35,558 nt of DNA from Chlorobiota bacterium (GCA_013152535.1 JAADGE010000033.1:1-35558), one strand, 5' to 3'; shown: positions 24,706 through 33,613, counted from the stretch's first letter. Translations and numbers: made by a program. Notes: generated by a model from the letters alone, not told the origin.

Positions 24706-25548
24706 ATGAAAAAGTTATTGTTTTTATTCATCGGTTTATTCTTAATCTCCGGCATTTTTACAAAAACAGAAGCCCAAAGTGTTGACGGTGTTTATACGAA
24801 ACATATTACTGCGAAAAGGAAACCTATTCCTTATCAATACATTAGAGAAGCTGATGTTATGTGGTCGAAGGTTTTGTGGAGAAGAGTAAACTTAACGGAG
24901 AAAAGAAATTTATCTTTGTATTATCCTACTGAAGAAATGGACGACAGAAAAAGTCTTATTCAGTTAATGATGTGGGGTATTAAAAACAAAAGTTTAACAC
25001 CTTTTGCATCCGATGAGTTTTTAACACAATACACTTTAAACGAAATTGATGAGCGTTTTGGTGCCGGAATTGATACAACTTATGATATTGATCCCGAAAC
25101 CGGGGAAACTATCCCTTTAATTACAAAAAAACCGGCAGATATCAGTGAAGTAAAACAATTACTGATTAAAGAACGTTGGATTTTTGATAAACAAAGATCT
25201 GTTATGGAACCCAGAATAATCGGTTTATGTCCTATTAGGGAATATTACAGAGATGATGATTTAGATCACGAAGCAGTACATTATAAAAAATTATTTTGGG
25301 TATTTTTCCCGGAAGCAAGGAATATTTTTGCAAGTCAAGCTATTTACAATCCTAAGAATCAGTCTCAAGAAATTTCTTTTGATGATTATTTTGTAAAAAG
25401 AATGTTTGACGGTTATATTTTCAAAGAATCCAATGTTTATGATAACAGAAGAATTGCTTTGTATGCTACCGGCTTAGATGTATTACTTGAATCGGAAAGA
25501 ATTAAAAATGAAGTATTTAATTATGAACACGATTTATGGGAATTCTAA
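24706..25548 (+). CDS. gldN: GldN/PorN type IX secretion ring protein
   Basis: 280 residues with a signal peptide (MKKLLFLFIGLFLISGIFTKTEAQS). Family blocks include READVMWSKVLWRRVNLTEKRN, the FASDEFLT segment, KQLLIKERWIFDKQRSVMEPRIIGLCPI and LFWVFFPEARNIFASQAIYNP. It binds GldK to form the periplasmic ring and touches GldM. It is the last gene of the run; a strong bidirectional terminator starts 18 bp after its stop. The 85-bp gap before it holds a small TGAGG-TTTT-CCTCA hairpin (24677-24690), of no known meaning. Confidence 0.95.
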   Translation: MKKLLFLFIGLFLISGIFTKTEAQSVDGVYTKHITAKRKPIPYQYIREADVMWSKVLWRRVNLTEKRNLSLYYPTEEMDDRKSLIQLMMWGIKNKSLTPFASDEFLTQYTLNEIDERFGAGIDTTYDIDPETGETIPLITKKPADISEVKQLLIKERWIFDKQRSVMEPRIIGLCPIREYYRDDDLDHEAVHYKKLFWVFFPEARNIFASQAIYNPKNQSQEISFDDYFVKRMFDGYIFKESNVYDNRRIALYATGLDVLLESERIKNEVFNYEHDLWEF

Positions 25549-25565
25549 AAAGAATTAATAATAAT

Positions 25566-25601
25566 AAAAAAACCTCAATATTTATTTATTGAGGTTTTTT
25601 T
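25566..25601. terminator. Bidirectional terminator between gldN and manC
   Basis: A 15-bp perfect stem, AAAAAAACCTCAATA (25566-25580) and TATTGAGGTTTTTTT (25587-25601), with a 6-nt loop. T runs on both strands make it work in both directions; it sits between the stops of convergent genes. Confidence 0.93.
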
Positions 25602-25615
25602 ATTTTGCTTTTATA

Positions 25616-26704
25616 TTAAATATACTTTTCTCCGAATTTTTCACCTGTATCTTTAACAAAATCTCGAATTCGTTTCTCATTATCTCTTTTACATATTAGT
25701 AAGGTATTTTCTGATTCTGCGATAATATAATCTTCCAAACCCTCTGCAACAACTAATTTATTTTTCGGGATATTGATTATCGTATTTTTCGTATTATAGC
25801 ATAATATTTTATCAGTATTTTTTACATTTCCGTCTTTATCTTGCTTGCTGTTTTGATATAATGAATCCCAAGTTCCCAGATCCGACCAGCCGAAGTCTGC
25901 CGGCATCACAAATACATTATCGGCATGCTCCATAATACCGTTATCAATAGAAATACTGTCACATTCGGAATATGCTTTTGAAATAAAATTCTTTTCAGTG
26001 TTTGCGGAAGTTAAAACCGAAGTATCAGAAAATAATTTGTGAATATTCGGTAAGTATTTGTTATAAGCTGAATTAATACTTTTCAGAGACCAAACAAAAA
26101 TTCCTGAATTCCACAAAAATTCACCGCTTTCAAGAAATTTAACTGCTGTTTCTTTATCCGGTTTTTCAGTAAAACTTTTTACTTTAAATATTGAATTGAA
26201 ATCAACCGCTTTTTTATCACTTATTTGAATGTAACCATAACCTGTTTCAGGTCTTGTCGGTTTGATACCTATAGTTAATAAGCTGTTATTTTCTGAAACA
26301 AAATCAAAACAGATTTTAATAATTTCAGAAAATTTTTGTTCATCAATAATTAAGTGGTCTGACGGAGCCGTAACTATTACAGCATCAGGATTTTCTGCTT
26401 TTATTTTCAAATTAGAATATGCGATACACGGGGCGGTATTACGTTTAACGGGTTCTGAAAGAATTTGTTTATCGGTAAGTTCCGGTAATTGTTTTTTTGT
26501 TAAATCAGCATAAATTTCGTTTGTAACGATATAAATATTTTCAGGCGGACAGATATTTGTAAATCTGCTGTAAGTTTGCTGTAACAGACTTTTACCTGTT
26601 CCGAGAATATCCAAAAATTGTTTTGGTTTTTTTGTTTTGCTTATCGGCCAAAAGCGACTTCCTATACCTCCTGCCATTATCACGCAATAATAGTTTTTAT
26701 TCAT
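25616..26704 (-). CDS. manC: Mannose-1-phosphate guanylyltransferase
   Basis: 362 residues, the short form without the C-terminal isomerase domain. The nucleotidyltransferase signature is VIMAGGIGSRFWPISKTKKPKQFL (9-32); downstream are LSEPVKRNTAPCIAYS, the ETGYGYIQ motif, SFTEKPDKETA, the FLWNSGIFVWS sugar-binding segment and SIDNGIMEHADNVFVMPADFGWSDLGTWDSLY. It makes GDP-mannose from GTP and mannose-1-phosphate, for GDP-fucose, O-glycans or capsule. It starts 9 bp after valS on the same strand, so it is likely co-transcribed with it; the pairing looks accidental in function. Confidence 0.94.
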   Translation of the reverse strand: MNKNYYCVIMAGGIGSRFWPISKTKKPKQFLDILGTGKSLLQQTYSRFTNICPPENIYIVTNEIYADLTKKQLPELTDKQILSEPVKRNTAPCIAYSNLKIKAENPDAVIVTAPSDHLIIDEQKFSEIIKICFDFVSENNSLLTIGIKPTRPETGYGYIQISDKKAVDFNSIFKVKSFTEKPDKETAVKFLESGEFLWNSGIFVWSLKSINSAYNKYLPNIHKLFSDTSVLTSANTEKNFISKAYSECDSISIDNGIMEHADNVFVMPADFGWSDLGTWDSLYQNSKQDKDGNVKNTDKILCYNTKNTIINIPKNKLVVAEGLEDYIIAESENTLLICKRDNEKRIRDFVKDTGEKFGEKYI

Positions 26705-26713
26705 CTTCCTGTT

Positions 26714-29344
26714 TTAAAGGTTTTTTATTTGTTCTTCTAAAGCTTTAATTTTTGCCTCGGCATCGGCTTGTTTTGCTTTTTCTTTTTCCACAACTTGCGG
26801 CGGAGCATTATTTACAAATCTTTCGTTACCGAGTTTTTTCATTACGGCATTCAAAAATCCTTTTGTGTATTTTAATTCTTCACTTAGTTTTTTTATTTCT
26901 TCATCCGTGTCAATTAAATTTCCCAACGGGACAAAAAATTCTGTTTTCTTAATTACAAATTGCATAGCCCCTTCAACTTTGTCCGCAGTTTCGGAAATTT
27001 TATCAAGCCCTGATAATTTTATAATAACAGAATCAAAAATTTTATTATAGCTGTTGTTATTGTCTTTGTAAAAAAGTAACAGTTTATTTTTGTATGAAAT
27101 ATTTTTTTCTTTTCTGATATTTCTTATTTGTGTGATGATGTCTTTTGTAATATCGAAATTATTCAACAATTCGGCATCGAAGATCTTCGGTTCGGGCATT
27201 TCTGAAATCATAATACTTTCACCGTTTTTTCTTTCTTTAATATTTTGCCAAATTTCTTCTGTAATAAAAGGCATAAACGGATGTAAAACACGGAGTAATT
27301 TATCGAAAATTTCAATAACTTCATTATATGTTTTTTTATCAACAGGTTTTTGATAATCAGGTTTTATGATTTCCAACAGCCACGATGAGAATTCATCTTT
27401 AAATAAGCGATAAACGGTCATTAAAGCTGCCGAAAGTTTAAACGTGTCGTATTGCTTGTCTATATCTTGTATTTGTTCATTGAACTTGTTTTTGAACCAT
27501 TTAATTGCAAGTTCGGAATGTTTTGGTTGAGGAATCTCTTTGTCAACAGTCCACGATTTTATTAATCGGTAGGAGTTCCAAATTTTATTTGCAAAATTTC
27601 TGCCTTGTTCCGGTAAATTGTCAACGTAAAGTAAATCACCGCCGGCGGGAGAACACAGCATCATACCGAAACGTACGCCGTCGGCACCGAATTTTTTTAT
27701 TAAATCAAGCGGATCCGGTGAATTTCCGAGCGATTTTGACATTTTTCTTCTTTTGTCGTCTCTAACCATACCGGTAAAATATACGTTTTTAAACGGAAGG
27801 TTATTTCTGAACTTATACCCTGCAACAATCATTCTGGCAACCCAAAAAAAGATGATATCGTGTCCGGTTGCTAAAACATTGGTCGGGTAGTAGTAATTAA
27901 TTTCCGGATTATTCGGCTCATTAATACCGTTAAAAACTGAGATAGGCCATAACCACGATGAAAACCAAGTGTCCAAAACATCTTCGTCTTGATGTAAGTC
28001 TTCAAGTTTCAGATTTTGATTTCCGGTTTTTTCTTTTGCAGATTCAAGTGCTTTTTCTGTATTTTCGGCAACTACAAAATCATTGCTGTCGGGCAAATAA
28101 TAAGCAGGAATGCGGTGTCCCCACCAAAGTTGGCGAGAGATATTCCAATCTCTTATATTTTCCGTCCAATGAAAATAGGTATTTTTAAATCTTTCCGGTG
28201 AAAAATGAATATTGTTGTTTTTAACATTTTCAATTGCCGGTTTTACCAATTCTTCCATTTTCAAGAACCATTGCATCGAAAGTTTGGGTTCAATCGGAAC
28301 ATTAGTCCGCTGTGAATAACCGACACGATTAACGTAATCTTCAATTTTTACCAAATTGCCGGCTTTCTCAAGGTCTCCGATAATAGATTTTCTTAATTCA
28401 AACCTGTCAATGCCTTCATAAATACCGGCTTTGTTACTTATTGTTCCGTTTTCGTTAAAAATGTCAATAATTTGCAGTTTATATTTTTGCCCCAGCATAT
28501 AATCGTTTTCATCGTGTGCCGGGGTTACTTTTAAAGCTCCTGTTCCGAATTCAATATCAATATAGTCATCGAAAATAATCGGCACTTCTCTGTTTACGAG
28601 AGGAATAATAACTTTTTTACCTTTAAAATGTTTATAACGTTTATCGTCGGGATGCACACAAACTCCGGTGTCGCCGATTATAGTTTCGGGTCGGGTAGTG
28701 GCAATGGTTATGTAGTCGTCTGTATCGGCAATTTTATATTTTACGTAGTAAAGTTTTGATTGTTCGTCTTTGTATTCGACTTCTTCGTCGGAAACTGCGG
28801 TTTTGGCTTTCGGGTCCCAATTTACCATACGGATACCTCTGTAAATAAGCCCTTCATTATATAAATCTGTAAAAATTTTTATAACGCTTTGATATAAATC
28901 GTTGTCGAGTGTAAATTTTGTTCTGTCCCAATCGCAGGAAGCTCCGAGTTTTTTAAGTTGTTCGAGAATAATACCGCCGTGTTTATCAGTCCATTTCCAA
29001 GCATGTTTCATAAAATCTTTGCGGCCGATATCTTCTTTGCTGATTCCTTCTTCGGCAAGTTTGTTAACTACTTTTGCTTCGGTAGCTATTGATGCGTGGT
29101 CGGTACCGGGAATCCAACAAGCATTTTTTCCTTGCATGCGGGCACGTCTTATCAGAATGTCCTGAATAGTGTTATTCATAATATGCCCCATATGCAACAC
29201 GCCTGTAACGTTGGGCGGAGGAATTACAATCGTAAAAGGTTCCCGTTCGTCGGGTGTTGATTTAAAAAGTTTATTATCAAGCCAATATTTATACCATTTA
29301 TCCTCCGTGTTTTGAGGATTATAATTTGTTGAGGTTTCGCTCAT
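26714..29344 (-). CDS. valS: Valyl-tRNA synthetase
   Basis: 876 residues. Class I signatures: HMGH (51-54) in PPPNVTGVLHMGH and KMSKS (534-538). The editing (CP1) domain has TIATTRPETIIGDTGV and PAHDENDY; the WNISRQLWWGHRIPAYY and TGHDIIFFWVARM blocks mark the IleRS/LeuRS/ValRS group, and the PPPNVTG form is the ValRS one. The C-terminal 60 residues form a helical coiled-coil arm (EEIKKLSEELKYTKGFL) that binds tRNA. It charges tRNA-Val and removes mischarged threonine. Promoter at 29378-29407; manC follows 9 bp downstream. Confidence 0.97.
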   Translation of the reverse strand: MSETSTNYNPQNTEDKWYKYWLDNKLFKSTPDEREPFTIVIPPPNVTGVLHMGHIMNNTIQDILIRRARMQGKNACWIPGTDHASIATEAKVVNKLAEEGISKEDIGRKDFMKHAWKWTDKHGGIILEQLKKLGASCDWDRTKFTLDNDLYQSVIKIFTDLYNEGLIYRGIRMVNWDPKAKTAVSDEEVEYKDEQSKLYYVKYKIADTDDYITIATTRPETIIGDTGVCVHPDDKRYKHFKGKKVIIPLVNREVPIIFDDYIDIEFGTGALKVTPAHDENDYMLGQKYKLQIIDIFNENGTISNKAGIYEGIDRFELRKSIIGDLEKAGNLVKIEDYVNRVGYSQRTNVPIEPKLSMQWFLKMEELVKPAIENVKNNNIHFSPERFKNTYFHWTENIRDWNISRQLWWGHRIPAYYLPDSNDFVVAENTEKALESAKEKTGNQNLKLEDLHQDEDVLDTWFSSWLWPISVFNGINEPNNPEINYYYPTNVLATGHDIIFFWVARMIVAGYKFRNNLPFKNVYFTGMVRDDKRRKMSKSLGNSPDPLDLIKKFGADGVRFGMMLCSPAGGDLLYVDNLPEQGRNFANKIWNSYRLIKSWTVDKEIPQPKHSELAIKWFKNKFNEQIQDIDKQYDTFKLSAALMTVYRLFKDEFSSWLLEIIKPDYQKPVDKKTYNEVIEIFDKLLRVLHPFMPFITEEIWQNIKERKNGESIMISEMPEPKIFDAELLNNFDITKDIITQIRNIRKEKNISYKNKLLLFYKDNNNSYNKIFDSVIIKLSGLDKISETADKVEGAMQFVIKKTEFFVPLGNLIDTDEEIKKLSEELKYTKGFLNAVMKKLGNERFVNNAPPQVVEKEKAKQADAEAKIKALEEQIKNL

Positions 29345-29377
29345 TGAAATTAAATTTTCAGATTAAAATAATTCGTG

Positions 29378-29407
29378 CAAAGATAAAAGAGATTGTTGTA
29401 AAAACAA
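29378..29407 (-). promoter_or_regulatory. Promoter of valS
   Basis: On the - strand: TTG (29407-29405), 19 bp, TATCTTTG (29385-29378), an exact match to the Bacteroidota -33/-7 pattern, followed by GCAC. The leader is about 27 nt. No T-box is recognisable in such a short leader. Confidence 0.65.
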
Positions 29408-29439
29408 GAGTTATATGCAGACTGAAATTTATGTTTGAA

Positions 29440-30195
29440 CTACAACTTAAAAACTAACTTATTATTAAAATACCAAAACGTATTTTGAATGTTTTCGGGT
29501 GGTCGGTTGTCGTAGTCAAATGCAAAACTCACTTTGTATCCGAGATGTTTATTGATATTGAAACTTATACCTGCTTCGCTTGAAATTCTGTAATCGGCAA
29601 AGTCGGAAAATGCCGGCTGAAAATATAAAATATGATTAAAAGAAACAAAATCATTAATGTTAAAATGTAAATTTGTGTATGAATCAACACACATTAAATT
29701 TGTTTCGGTGTGCAAACTGTCCGACAAAACTTCTTGTTCGAACATAGCAAGGGGAGCAAAATAAAATGAAAAATTCTTTTTGCGGAAAACGGCAAATCGC
29801 GGACCGCCTCCGGCAAGAATTCTTTTAGTCAGAAGTTTTTGTTCGTTGTATTGATATTGTCCGAATGCTTCAAGTGTCAGAAAACTGCTGTCTTTTATCG
29901 TATAATTATAGCGTAAATGTTGGAATCCGTTGTTGATAAAAGACCCTTTGTCAATATTCAATAATTTAATGTTATTCAAAAAAATTATGGTGTGTGCTTT
30001 GTACGAATATTGAATATCGGCAGAATTTATTAATTCAATAATTCGTTTTCCGTTTTCTTTAATATTAAAATTAATTCCTAATGTTGCCTGAAACCCTTTT
30101 GAGTTTTTTCTTTTTTTCTCTACATTAACAATTTGAGAGTAAGAATTTACGGAAATAATAATTAAAAAAACAACCGGCAAAATTCTCTTTATCAT
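29440..30195 (-). CDS. DUF481-like outer-membrane beta-barrel protein
   Basis: 251 residues with a signal peptide (MIKRILPVVFLIIISVNSYSQ). The mature part is alternating hydrophobic/polar strands: GFQATLGINFNIKEN, ADIQYSYKAHTIIFLNNI, FLTLEAFGQYQYNEQKLLTKRILAGGGPRF, NFSFYFAPLAMFEQEV and EAGISFNINKHLGYKVSFAFDYDNRPP, with a final aromatic-rich strand ending in KLVFKL. This order (a glycine-rich turn after a KR-rich arm, then a GxGPRF block) is what DUF481 proteins show. An outer-membrane barrel is likely; the ligand is unknown. It follows the SPOR-domain gene after 11 bp, so the two form one unit with the promoter near 30687. Confidence 0.7.
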   Translation of the reverse strand: MIKRILPVVFLIIISVNSYSQIVNVEKKRKNSKGFQATLGINFNIKENGKRIIELINSADIQYSYKAHTIIFLNNIKLLNIDKGSFINNGFQHLRYNYTIKDSSFLTLEAFGQYQYNEQKLLTKRILAGGGPRFAVFRKKNFSFYFAPLAMFEQEVLSDSLHTETNLMCVDSYTNLHFNINDFVSFNHILYFQPAFSDFADYRISSEAGISFNINKHLGYKVSFAFDYDNRPPENIQNTFWYFNNKLVFKL

Positions 30196-30206
30196 TTGTT
30201 GTCTGT

Positions 30207-30668
30207 TTACTCAATACTTTCAATCGGATAATAGACTTTATCTTTTATTACCCACGATTGCGGAAAGGTTTTGTCTATTTGTGTTTTGAAAAATAAAGCT
30301 TCTGCTTTTGTTCTGAAATCACCGACTCTGACCTTGAAAAAGGGGGAATCGTAAACAATGTACGCACCGTTTTTATTACCGTAGCGTATAAGAAATTTCT
30401 TTTTTGCGTTTTGTGCCTGTGCCATCGCACTTTGTCCTGAACCGAAAAATATTTGTACACGCCAGCCGTCAAATTTGTTGTTATTAACTTCAATATGGCG
30501 TTTAATGATTTGTCGAAGACGAGAATCTTGGGTGATTGTTATTGTCCCGTTACTGAATTTTTTTTCACCGGAAATGATTCCGGAATTATCTAATTCAAAA
30601 GTTTCATTTTGAGCAAAACTGCTTAAAATCAGACTAAACAAAAATAATATTGTCAGTAATTGTTTCAT
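30207..30668 (-). CDS. SPOR-domain exported protein
   Basis: 153 residues from the ATG at 30668; an earlier start at 30698 adds a stretch that precedes an already complete signal peptide (MKQLLTILFLFSLILSSFAQ) and overlaps the promoter candidate. Residues about 78-140 match a SPOR domain: GWRVQIFFGSGQSAMAQAQNAKKKFLIRYGN, then PFFKVRVGDFRTKAEALFFKTQIDKTFP. SPOR domains bind peptidoglycan stripped of stem peptides, often at the septum. The region between signal and domain is short (about 45 residues) and includes a helix IKRHIEVNN. It lies 11 bp upstream of the DUF481-like gene. Confidence 0.88.
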   Translation of the reverse strand: MKQLLTILFLFSLILSSFAQNETFELDNSGIISGEKKFSNGTITITQDSRLRQIIKRHIEVNNNKFDGWRVQIFFGSGQSAMAQAQNAKKKFLIRYGNKNGAYIVYDSPFFKVRVGDFRTKAEALFFKTQIDKTFPQSWVIKDKVYYPIESIE

Positions 30669-30686
30669 ATAAACTTTTAATCTTGC

Positions 30687-30694
30687 CAAAAATA
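30687..30694 (-). promoter_or_regulatory. Possible -7 box for the SPOR/DUF481 unit
   Basis: The - strand reads TATTTTTG, an exact TAnnTTTG, 18 bp before the chosen ATG at 30668. The only upstream TTG is 27 bp away, beyond the usual range, so this is a moderate call. It supports the shorter start of the SPOR gene. Confidence 0.4.
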
Positions 30695-30801
30695 ACAATT
30701 AATTATTAATGTAAAAACGTTCAAGTTTATAATTCCGGTATTTAAAATTTTTTATATGTTTTGCTTTTAGCATATTTGCACTTTCATCATAATAAAAAAA
30801 T

Positions 30802-31821
30802 ATGTCAAGCATTGCAGAATTAGGCGAATTCGGATTAATAAAAAGATTCAGTAACAATATTAAAATAATAAACTCATCAACTGTTAAAGGAATTGGAGAT
30901 GATGCTGCAGTCCTTGATTATAAGGATAAACAAATTATTGTAACTACAGATATTTTGGCAGAAGGCATTCATTTTGATTTAGCTTATACACCGTTGAAAC
31001 ATCTTGGGTATAAGGCTGTTGTTGTTAATCTTTCGGATGTTTATGCAATGAATGCAATTCCTAAACAAATTACGGTTACAATTGCAATTTCAAATCGCTT
31101 TACTTTAGAAGCGGTTGATGAGTTATACAAAGGTATAAAATTAGCTTGCGAAACATACGGAGTTGATATTGTCGGAGGTGATACAAGTTCTTCATATACC
31201 GGGTTGATTATCAGCATTACAGCAATCGGAGAAGCAGAAAAAAATGAAATTGTTTACAGAAACGGAGCAAAACCAAATGATTTAATTTGTGTTTCGGGAG
31301 ATTTGGGCGGTGCTTATGCCGGACTGAAAATATTGCAAAGAGAACAAGATGTTTTCAAAGCAAATCCTGACGTTCAGCCGGAATTAAAAGGCTATGACTA
31401 TATTTTGGAAAGACAATTAAAACCGGAAGCAAGAGTTGATGTAATAAGAATGTTTGGCGAAATGAATATTATGCCCACATCAATGATTGACATCTCTGAC
31501 GGTTTATCTTCAGAGATTATGCACATAAGCGAAGACTCAGAATGCGGAAGCCGACTTTATGACGAAAAAATACCGCTTGCTGACGAGACTAAGAAGTTTG
31601 CGGAAGAAACCCTGATAGTACCGACTACTTTTGCAATGAACGGCGGTGAAGATTACGAGCTGTTGTTTACTGTTTCCCAAGACGATTTTGATAAAGTAAA
31701 AAATAATCCGCTCATCAGTATTATAGGTCATATTACCGAACAATCAAAAGGAAATTTTTTGGTAATGTCTGACGGAAGCGAAGTTGAATTAAAAGCACAA
31801 GGTTGGAGTCATAATAAATAA
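30802..31821 (+). CDS. thiL: Thiamine-monophosphate kinase
   Basis: 339 residues, the usual length. PurM-like ATP-binding fold with GELGEFGLIKRF-type start, the metal/phosphate site GIGDDAAVLD (30-39), VTTDILAEGIHFD (48-59), VVNLSDVYAMNAIP and VGGDTSSS (124-131), then MIDISDGLSSEIMHIS and MNGGEDYELLFTV. It phosphorylates thiamine monophosphate to the diphosphate, the last step of vitamin B1 cofactor synthesis. No other thi gene is in the window and no TPP riboswitch is visible in the 100-bp gap upstream, so it appears to be expressed alone and constitutively. Confidence 0.95.
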   Translation: MSSIAELGEFGLIKRFSNNIKIINSSTVKGIGDDAAVLDYKDKQIIVTTDILAEGIHFDLAYTPLKHLGYKAVVVNLSDVYAMNAIPKQITVTIAISNRFTLEAVDELYKGIKLACETYGVDIVGGDTSSSYTGLIISITAIGEAEKNEIVYRNGAKPNDLICVSGDLGGAYAGLKILQREQDVFKANPDVQPELKGYDYILERQLKPEARVDVIRMFGEMNIMPTSMIDISDGLSSEIMHISEDSECGSRLYDEKIPLADETKKFAEETLIVPTTFAMNGGEDYELLFTVSQDDFDKVKNNPLISIIGHITEQSKGNFLVMSDGSEVELKAQGWSHNK

Positions 31822-31860
31822 TTTGATAATTTTTTACCCGTCCGATTTAAACTAAAACAC

Positions 31861-32607
31861 TTATTTTTTAATACTGCGCATTAATTTGGTGGCAAATACA
31901 AAATCATTTAATTCTTTATTATCACTTGTCAAAATCTCATTGTTATTTCCTGTCCACCATTTTTCTCCGTGATAAATAAAGGCAATATTATCACCGATTT
32001 CAACAACAGAATTCATATCATGGGTATTAATAACCGTAACCGTATTGAAATCTATTGTCAATTCTTTAATTAAATTATCAATGACAATAGCAGTTTTTGG
32101 GTCAAGTCCGGAATTCGGTTCATCAAAAAATAAATATTTCGGATTTAATACAATAGCTCTGGCAATAGCAACACGTTTTTGCATTCCGCCGCTTATTTCA
32201 GAAGGATATGAATTATTAATATGATGCAGATTAACTCTGTCAAGACAAAAATCTACACGCTCGGTCATTTCTTTTTTTGTCATTGTAGAAAACATTCGTA
32301 AAGGGAAAATGACATTTTCATAAACGGAGTATGAATCAAATAAAGCACCGCCTTGGAAAACCATTCCGATTTCTTTGCGGATTTTTTGTTTTTCTTTGTG
32401 ATTCATTGCAGAATAAACTTCGTTTCCCAAAATAATTTCACCTTTATCTATTTTATGAATTCCTACAACTGATTTTAATAAAACAGTTTTTCCCGAACCG
32501 CTTTGACCGATGATTAAATTTGTTTTTCCTTGTTCAAATATCAGGGAAATATCTTTTAATATTTGCTCATCACCAAACGATTTTGATATGTTTCTGACTT
32601 CTATCAA
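31861..32607 (-). CDS. mlaF: MlaF-like lipid-transport ABC ATPase
   Basis: 248 residues. Walker A GQSGSGKT (34-41), the MlaF-type Q-loop segment VFQGGALFDSYSVYENVIFPL, signature SGGMQKR (139-145), Walker B YLFFDE (158-163) and the D-loop SGLDP. The start is TTG at 32607, overlapping the mlaE stop as TTGA; no ATG lies in frame before the ABC domain. It hydrolyses ATP to move phospholipids between membranes through MlaE and an MCE protein (MlaD), which is not in the window. Transcribed with mlaE from the promoter at 33409-33439. Confidence 0.92.
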   Translation of the reverse strand: MIEVRNISKSFGDEQILKDISLIFEQGKTNLIIGQSGSGKTVLLKSVVGIHKIDKGEIILGNEVYSAMNHKEKQKIRKEIGMVFQGGALFDSYSVYENVIFPLRMFSTMTKKEMTERVDFCLDRVNLHHINNSYPSEISGGMQKRVAIARAIVLNPKYLFFDEPNSGLDPKTAIVIDNLIKELTIDFNTVTVINTHDMNSVVEIGDNIAFIYHGEKWWTGNNNEILTSDNKELNDFVFATKLMRSIKK

Positions 32608-33344
32608 GATAATAAAATTTGAGTGATAATAACATTAAAAAACAGTATCAGAATACTGGAATAAACCACAGCTTTAGTGCTGGCGTTACCTACTTCCAAA
32701 GCACCGCCTTTAATGAAATATGCCTGATAAGCAGGTATTGTTGCTGTTATAAATGCAAAAATTACCATTTTAATTAATGAATAGCTGATGTAAAACGGAA
32801 TAAAATAATAATGCAAACCGTAAACAAAGTCATCAACCGGAATAGCATCCGTAAAATAAACAGCAAGATAACCTCCGAAGATACCTACAAACATGCTGAA
32901 AAGTGTCAATAAAGGATAACTGAAAACAGCAGCAATTATTTTAGGTAATACCAAATAACTTTCAGAATTAACACCCATCATATCAAGTGCTTCAATTTGT
33001 TCTCTTATTTTCATTGTGCCTATTTCAGAAGCAATATTTGCACCTACTTTTCCGGCAAGGATTAATGCAACAATGGTAGAAGAAAATTCCAAAAACATTG
33101 AATCTCTTGTGCCTAATCCGACAAGATATAACGGAACGAAAGAGACTTCAATATTATAAGCCGTTTGTAAAGTTATAACCGCACCCATAAAAACAGAAAC
33201 AATAAAAACTATAGTAATAGAATTAATCCCGAGTTTTTCTATTTCAAAAAAAACATTTTGGAAAAAAATTTTACGTTTTTGGGGTCGTTTAAAAACTTTT
33301 TTGAGAAAGAGTAAATATTTTCCTATATGATAAAAGAATTCCAT
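32604..33344 (-). CDS. mlaE: MlaE-like lipid-transport permease
   Basis: 246 residues of the MlaE/YrbE fold: an amphipathic N-terminal interface helix, then hydrophobic segments around 55-75, 88-110, 144-170, 195-215 and 222-243. Conserved blocks are MGAVITLQTAYN, LVGLGTRDSMFLEFSSTIVALILAGKVGANIASEIGTMKIREQIEALDMMGVNSESYLVLPK and YQAYFIKGGALEVGNASTKAVVYSS. It dimerises and, with MlaF, forms the core of the transporter that keeps outer-membrane lipid asymmetry. It is followed by mlaF with a 4-bp overlap; the MCE gene is probably elsewhere. Confidence 0.93.
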   Translation of the reverse strand: MEFFYHIGKYLLFLKKVFKRPQKRKIFFQNVFFEIEKLGINSITIVFIVSVFMGAVITLQTAYNIEVSFVPLYLVGLGTRDSMFLEFSSTIVALILAGKVGANIASEIGTMKIREQIEALDMMGVNSESYLVLPKIIAAVFSYPLLTLFSMFVGIFGGYLAVYFTDAIPVDDFVYGLHYYFIPFYISYSLIKMVIFAFITATIPAYQAYFIKGGALEVGNASTKAVVYSSILILFFNVIITQILLS

Positions 33345-33408
33345 AATATTAACCTTTCGGATTACTTACAAAGTAAAGAAATATTTTTAATATAAATGTT
33401 TTGTTGTG

Positions 33409-33439
33409 CAAAAATACAATAATTGCTTTTCTTTTTCAA
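33409..33439 (-). promoter_or_regulatory. Promoter of mlaEF
   Basis: On the - strand: TTG (33439-33437), 20 bp, TATTTTTG (33416-33409), followed by CACAA. An exact match to the Bacteroidota pattern, with a leader of about 60 nt to the mlaE ATG at 33344. Confidence 0.65.
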
Positions 33440-33510
33440 TTTATCTCGCATTATTCAAGTGATTAGCCTTGTATAGATTCGATAAGTCAAAGCCTGAACT
33501 GTGTAATTCG

Positions 33511-33541
33511 TTGAGAAACCGCAAGTTAACGGTAATCTCAA
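33511..33541. other. Hairpin in the mlaE / 33614 intergenic region
   Basis: TTGAGA (33511-33516) with TCTCAA (33536-33541) and an inner ACCG/CGGT stem (33518-33521 and 33530-33533) around an 8-nt loop; the bulges are 1 and 2 nt. The surrounding 33440-33560 is less AT-rich than other gaps and has no long open frame. It may be a small RNA, a leader of the GTG-start gene, or a relic. I see no match to a known RNA. Confidence 0.35.
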
Positions 33542-33613
33542 ATTGAAGAAGTGAATAAAACAAGATAATAAAAGGGAATTGTATATCTTTACACCGAAAT
33601 TAAATAATTTATT

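Noticed and set aside
27505-29165. Several open frames of 76-87 residues on the strand opposite valS
   Set aside because: They lie wholly inside a well-conserved synthetase gene, have no family-like composition and are shadows of its codons.
30669-30698. A longer start for the SPOR-domain protein
   Set aside because: The signal peptide is complete from 30668 and an exact TAnnTTTG box overlaps the extra codons.
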